The notes below the pieces were generated by a model that saw only the letters and a list, made by a program, of their open reading frames with translations, was not told the DNA's origin and did no database searches. Below are positions 57,863-64,000 of a DNA stretch of 64,000 bases, piece by piece. Source of the DNA: Phorcus lineatus (taxonomy: Eukaryota; Mollusca; Gastropoda; Trochida; Trochidae). Location of the stretch: positions 28,940,254 through 29,004,253 of the forward strand of contig OV121086.1 of the NCBI GenBank assembly GCA_921293015.1. Direction: 5' to 3'. Numbering within the stretch: the stretch's first letter is position 1; each line of letters opens with the position of its first letter. The position numbers and the translations under genes were made by a program.

Positions 57863-60800
57863 GTAAGTCTAAGATTACAACTGTCAGTGTCGTCTGCTTT
57901 CTAAACTCGATACGAAGGCTCTGCTCAGCGTTGTTTTGTCAATGTTGACAGAAGTTTGTGAGCTACTGACGGGGAATCCCTTTGTCGGTGACAGCTCCGC
58001 ACATACGAAGCTGTGCTGGTATTTCAGATTTATATCGGAATCCACGCTGGGTCTGTGTCCCCATTGCATCACAAACGCTACGCCCCGTTAAGAGGATTAT
58101 TTTCCAGTAGAGTACTTGATTAGGCGACCCTCCCACTTTCTGGAGACAATCGCGGATTGTTTCACGCTTCAGTTACTTTCATTGTTATACACTCCTCTAA
58201 GAAACCCGACCTGCAGTGAGATAACATTTTGTAACAGCCAGGCAGACGGGATGAAATAGAGCTCTTGGCTAGCGTTGTTATTTCACTGGACATTTAAATT
58301 CCAGAAGTGTTATGAATAATTAATCTACCGCCTTCGTTTCACAGTTACAACACATTCCCACTTTGTAATAGTCTTGAGATCATTAATCACTAAATTTGTA
58401 AGACAGTAACTACATTTGATGTCATTATTTCACAATGTATCTTTCAAAATATAGTATGGTCATATTGCATGTTTTGTTTTATTACAAGAGTGTCATTTAG
58501 TGACACTTTATATCTAATTTGTTTGTATTAGTGTTACATTGTAAGCTGATCGACTTGTCTGTTTTGCAAATACAAAAAGTTGATAATGACATAGAACTGG
58601 TTACACTTGACAGTAATAGGGAAGGTAAACAATGATGGATTATTTTGATAGATTGGCAAATGTCAACTCTGCATTGTATGCAAACCACAGGCAACTTTTG
58701 ACCACTGCTTCCTTTCAGGCTCTTTATATGACAGAAATGTTATAAAGTAGAGATGATTCTGACAAGATAGTTTAGTAAACCCTGTTAGTTTGGTGATCAC
58801 TTTTCACATTTTAGTGTTGATACTTAGCATCATTATGTTCTTTATGTTGTGAATGCCATGACACTTTACTTGATAATATTTGGTCAACCTAACTCTCATA
58901 CTAGTAATATTTGGAAAGAAGTCAAACTGGTAAAGGGACAGTTCTATTCTTCTGTTTTTATGTGGAAATAAAATATCGATTAGGACCTTTTTTGGTTTAT
59001 GCAAGTACTTTATTAAAACATTTACTTAAGCACAAAGCAGCTGAAACTAGTTATAGTTTGGTGATCTAGCTTTTATAATTTGTCAAAGTATTTCACTCAA
59101 TAATTCAAAGAGAAACAAAAGAAAAGCAAAGCCATTTCAAAGAGCTACAAATGTAGAGATGCTACCTACAACATAACAGGGTAACGGGGCATAAGTGGTC
59201 AGTATTGGTTATTAATTGTAAATTTTGAATATTTTGTCAACATATAATGTTTAGTGTTATTAAGTTGTAAAATTAGTGAAAATAGACTAGTTTTGTTATG
59301 ATCTCACTCAGGGCTCCAGATAAGATGCGTATCTGCGTAAAATACGCACGGGTCATTCAAATATACGCATTAAAAATGAAAACAATGAGTGACATATACG
59401 CACAACTTTCCCAGAATACGAGTCGAATATTTGTTTACAGGAGTGATCGTCACTTGTCAAATAAAGTTTCATTTGTATACATGTCTAATCTTTACATCTC
59501 GAATAGTAGCCACTAACTTGATGTCAACCTGTATGAAAACAAATATTACCAAGTTTATATTCCATCAAAGAGAAATCTCTTGTTTATTTACAGATTAAAC
59601 GTGTGGGAAATATAATCGACTAACATCGAAAAAGGTGCTAACTCGGAATGGGGATCTGAAAACGATAAACCCTGAAATACTCCTTATTTTTTTCATGTGA
59701 TAATTTTACTCTTAAATTTTTATTTTGAGGAGTGAAATAGCCCTTGGTCCAAATAATTATCTGGAGCCCTGTCACTGAACGTGTAAAACTTTAAATGGAG
59801 GACCCTTTCAAGCTGAGAGAACAGCCCCTTTATCATTTCTTTCATGCCATGCTCTGATCATATGAGTTCAAGGGTGACTTGAAAGGGTTATGCAGATGTA
59901 AGATACTCTAGGCAGGGGCAAAAGATATGATCAGTTTGATTTTATGTTGTTTTTCTTGTTTAGCTATGGGCTATAATGAACTCATTCACAGTAGGTATAT
60001 CATTGGAGGATTTGGTGAAGAATTCACTCATTTTGAGAAGTTACGTGAAGTGAATGTTGGTGTTGAATAATTTTAAATGATACAAACCACCAAAATATAA
60101 GGGATACAAGTATGAAAATAATATAAAAAATCAAATCCCCCAACACGTTTGAAATTGGGTTAAAGGTAAGTGTGATTACTTAAATGATAACTTATTTATG
60201 TCAGTCACTTATGGAAGCATCTCCACATTTTGGGATCCACTGAAGAATGACAACAGAGAAAAAAATTTAGCTTAATATTTAAAGAAAGAAAAGTACTGTC
60301 AATCAGGGAGGGTTTTCAAATAACAGAGGGATAGAGGTTTTACAGCTTCTGCTTTCACTGGCATGCTGTAAAACTACCTCCTCCTTGCTTATGGTCAACA
60401 TGTCCAACTCCTATTAAGATGATGAAATTTTGAAGACTTAGTTTGGTAGGCCTATTGATTAAAAACATCTGAACAAGATGGGCTCTGAAACCCTGAGTGG
60501 TTGAAGAAAAATTCCTTAACCATTTTGATGTTTTCTAGGAATGTTTTCAAAGAAAGCAGATAAACCCTGTTTATGTTTTGGCACCAGTTAAGTAATTTAG
60601 GAACGATGTTGAAAGAAATTGTTATTTGAACCTGTTGTTTGTAAGTCTTATCTAAGTATTAGATATAAGTAAAGGATAAGAGTTTTATAGAGGCAGGTTG
60701 TGGAGGTGGAGCCGAAAATAGCTGGATGGGTTTGGGAGATCAGGAATGGAGGTATGGTTAAGTCATTAGTAAGATGTGTTGTTGCACTGGCTGATACACA

Positions 60801-63800
60801 GAACTGGAGATGCCCCCTCCTGTCATCTTCAGACATGAAAAGAAAGGAAATGCCTTCTGTAATTGGCACATTCTCAAATGTCAAAAGTCTTGGCCTTTTC
60901 TTCCTTCTATTTAACAAACAATTCTCATATCATGAAAAACTAATGCAAAGATAATATTTTGTGTGTAAGATATATTTCTTTATTTTTTAAAACAGGGATG
61001 AAAAGGTTACATGTTGTTGTAGGAACGGTTTTGTTTTGTTTTTATTTTTGGAAAATGTTGTGCTCTTTTAATGGATAGTGGATAGGGTTTTATTGTGGAA
61101 ACACTATTTTTTGGCATATCAGCTATATACTAGTATGTTAATGCTATTATCTTTTTAGTTTCTGAACCAATGAGAGCCCAAAAGATGTAATAAAATTGCT
61201 TATTTTTGCAATACATTTTATGTACAAATATTCAGCATAGGTTAGGATAAGTTCTGTAGATATATATATAAAAAAAAGTCTCTATAGGAAAGATGAGGGT
61301 TTAATACCTGTTATAACACTTCAGTTAGATCAATCTTGATATTCCTTATTTAATTGAAAAAGCAAATTCTGGTAACATCTAATTAAACAATACTCTAATT
61401 GATTGATTCTCCACATCACTGTCAACATTTTATCTATTTGACTTGACATTTGTGGCTCCTTCAAGGGGTAGGATGCATGTCATGCCTAATTGGAAAATAA
61501 AACATTTTGTGGCGGTCCATACATCAAGAATTGACAGTTTTGACATGTTGAGTTATTTATTTCTCACATTGTATCAGTAAGAAAGGCCAACTGATTTCAA
61601 GTAATTAGTTTCCTCAAACGTTTCTCCTAACAGTCAGCTCAGCCTCGGGATAGGAACTCAGCGTGAAGCAATAATTTTTTCTCCATATTCAGAAAATTTA
61701 TTGCTTTTCCGAATCAATTTATGATTAGACTGATTAACAGCGATGCAGCTCGAGGCACAGTGAAGAGAAAAACCATTCACTGACCCTAAGGAATGGCTTT
61801 ATTGAATTTTGCGTCAAATATGTATTTTAAATGCTTTTGTGTCCTATCAAGGTAACTGTTACGGAATTCAGGATTGCTGATGAAAGATTTAAGTCAAATT
61901 CCTCTCGAGGACCATAAAGTGAGTTTTGCAACACTGCACATTTTCATTTTCATTTGATTGGTCATTGTCGCATTTCAGAAAGGTTTTGTAACATCCTATG
62001 TTGTAACGTTTTGGCAAGAGATATATGAATGATAATGATATGAGATAAAAGATATGTACTACTTTGCAGGGTTGTTTTTACCTTAAGTTAGAATAGGTTT
62101 ACACCACTCTCTTGAATTGGTTTAAAACCACCCTCCCCAATAGATTTTTCTGGACATGAAATGAACTAACCAATGAAATGATTATTTTATGAAACTTTAA
62201 ACATGTATAAGGCAAGCATACAAAAACTAATTAATAAGATCATTTAACAACTTTCCATGCAGGAAAACTTCTTAGTCTTCTTATTGAACCTGGATTCAGC
62301 AGCAAAGTGATAAACATCTGATTTAAATCTTTTCCTTCCTGAGACAAAAAACTGGATTTTTCACTCAATGTCATAATCTTCTTAGAGATTCATTGCGTTA
62401 ATTGTATGCTGCAATTCTGAAAGTGATTCGTAATTCTCTGAAGCAATAGCGCTTTCAAAAAACACTCCAAGAGTAAATTGTGCAGAAAGTTTGATAGTTT
62501 CCAAATCAACAGTTTTTTAACAAGTAAAGGGATACATTAAGCTGGAAGTATAGAAGGAAACTATCACAGATATTGAAAGCAGATGGATAACCTTATGATA
62601 GTAGTGTCAATCTGGTCATTTATAAAGCAGTTGGCCTGAAGCTTCAATCCCAGGGGAGTACATAGCCATTAAGGAGTCTGCCATGCAACTCTGCAGATTG
62701 TAAGCCAAGAACCAGGCTTGTTGATAAATGCAGAATAGCTTCAGCAACAGACTTGCATTCAGCCTCTTAAAAAAGTTTTGGTAAAAGGTTGCTCTGTGGA
62801 ATTTCAATTTCCAAGTGTGCCATCATGGATCTGAAGATGAGATGGAATTCTGAAAGAAAACTAAACCTGATTCAGGAATTATTAAAAGTTTACGAAAGAG
62901 GAAATGAAGATTTTAAAACCGATAGACAGGGTTTTGCTGCAGCTATAACTTGGCATGCGCACAAAAAGTGTACATTTATTAGCAGCAGATGTTTGAGGCG
63001 AAGAATTTCAGCTTGTAAATCTGTAATGGAAAATTGCATCTGAGCATAACTTCTTGGCGAAGGATTTTAGCTCACTGACATGTCTCCCTTCTGTAATCTT
63101 CAATTTCTTTTTACTTCACTCAGAAACTTTCCTGACAGATTGCCTGTCATCTCTCTGTGCAAGCCCTTTGTAATGGATTTACTTTGGGAAATGTAACTTT
63201 TTTATTTTGATCAAGACTGAGACACGCAGATTCAGACTTGGTAAAAACAATTTTAAGGGTTTCACCAAATTTTGAAAAATTGAAAGTAACTTGGACATTT
63301 CTTTGCAAAGTTTAACAAAGTGTAAGTGCATAAAAGATAATTTGGAGATGAATATTGCTTTCTGAGTTTGATATGGAACCCTTGATCTTCCTGAAATCGG
63401 TACATGTTTTCTGATAGTTTTTTTTCTCTCAGGATTTTTGTTTTTCGTGAAGATTTATCTATTTTTGATTTCTAAAAATGTTATTGGTTGCATATTATGA
63501 TATGAGAAAATGTTTTCTTTACCATCTTGCTTTTAAGTCCCAAGAAATATTAAAATTTGAATTGAATTTATGTACCGGTAAAGTATACACACAGTCAATC
63601 GAGAAAATGATAAATAGATTACTGATGTGATATGCTAAGATGGAGTTACTAAAAATAAACATCTGAGCTCAGTTCTTTTGTAACGAGCATCCTGGATGAT
63701 TAATTTCACCAATTTTGTATTTCCAGTTTATATTTCCTTCTTCCCTTTTGGTTTAGTCACACTTTCCCTCATTATGGGAAGATCTGCAATTTGTTACATG

Positions 63801-64000
63801 TGTGGGAAAAAATATTAGTAAGTTATATATTAACAGCCTTATGAAAATGAAAATACCTGATATGTGAAACATTTGATTGCCATCAAAGTTTCATGTATTT
63901 GCATTTTCGTTTGTAATGGTTATTGTCATGTGGCTGTTTTATAGAAAGTTTGAAGTGCTACAGATTAGCTATGAAATTATATGAATAACACATACACAGG
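57863..64000 (+). other. Probable first intron of the membrane-protein gene
   Basis: About 6.1 kb of AT-rich DNA. I found no exon with both splice signals and protein-like content. Open frames at 60700-60954 (+) and 62789-63043 (+) have mixed composition but no motif that I know. The one clear insertion is the inverted-repeat element at 59309-59771. Confidence 0.4.
59304..59776. mobile_element. Non-autonomous DNA transposon, 463 bp, with 15-bp terminal inverted repeats
   Basis: The ends are CAGGGCTCCAGATAA (59309) and its exact reverse complement (ending 59771). TCACT flanks both sides (59304-59308 and 59772-59776) as a probable 5-bp target duplication. The CAGGG start recalls hAT elements, but those usually duplicate 8 bp, so the superfamily is uncertain. 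No transposase. Confidence 0.75.

Noticed and set aside
60648-60954. Overlapping plus and minus frames as a transposase relic
   Set aside because: No diagnostic motif on either strand and no flanking inverted repeats.
62789-63043. Possible downstream exon of the membrane-protein gene
   Set aside because: No convincing acceptor and donor pair, no recognised domain, and composition typical of intron sequence.

Overview
This is nuclear DNA from an animal, most likely a marine mollusc and perhaps a bivalve. The evidence is spliced genes with GT-AG introns, animal-type protein families (IFRD, THUMPD3, ApoL-like, class A GPCR), AT-rich intergenic DNA, and dense transposons of kinds common in molluscs (a tRNA-derived SINE ending in a GGTGA-type repeat, tandem-repeat-bearing elements with hairpin ends, a DIRS element, a Tx1-like LINE). 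The species cannot be fixed from the sequence alone.

Layout. 1-3,662 (+): the last three coding exons of an interferon-related developmental regulator (IFRD1/IFRD2) gene, with one intron filled by a 170-bp tandem-repeat element. 5,600-11,500: no recognisable host gene, but a second tandem-repeat element, an old SINE, two copies of a short fold-back element and a MITE with TA target duplication. 11,846-18,062 (-): a structurally complete but genetically broken DIRS-type tyrosine-recombinase retrotransposon with inverted ends and the diagnostic internal complementary region. 19,740-20,636 (-): a single-exon class A GPCR, with a broken paralogue fragment at 23.5-23.8 kb. 24.7-28.6 kb: minisatellites, a LINE reverse-transcriptase relic, a TA microsatellite and a long near-perfect hairpin. 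29,570-33,918 (-): two tandem paralogues of an ApoL-like protein; one is intact and one has a disturbed 5' part.

39,724-53,913 (-): a complete THUMPD3 (tRNA guanosine-N2 methyltransferase) gene in nine coding exons, including a 14-nt microexon. The inferred exons sum to 2,250 nt with no frame break. Its second intron holds a nested insertion: a SINE with its own target duplication, split by a twin-primed Tx1-like LINE whose long 5' part is inverted relative to its 3' end. Two younger SINE copies lie nearby. 57,706-57,862 (+): the first coding exon of an unidentified type II membrane protein. The rest of the window is probably its first intron, which carries a 463-bp terminal-inverted-repeat element.

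The host genes look unrelated to one another and are not operon-like. No new defence or biosynthetic system is evident. The most informative structures are the mobile elements, several of which preserve their integration mechanism in readable form (DIRS circle junction, LINE twin priming, nested target duplications), together with the ApoL and GPCR local duplications. Exon boundaries are read by eye from splice signals and protein-family similarity; no search or alignment program was run.
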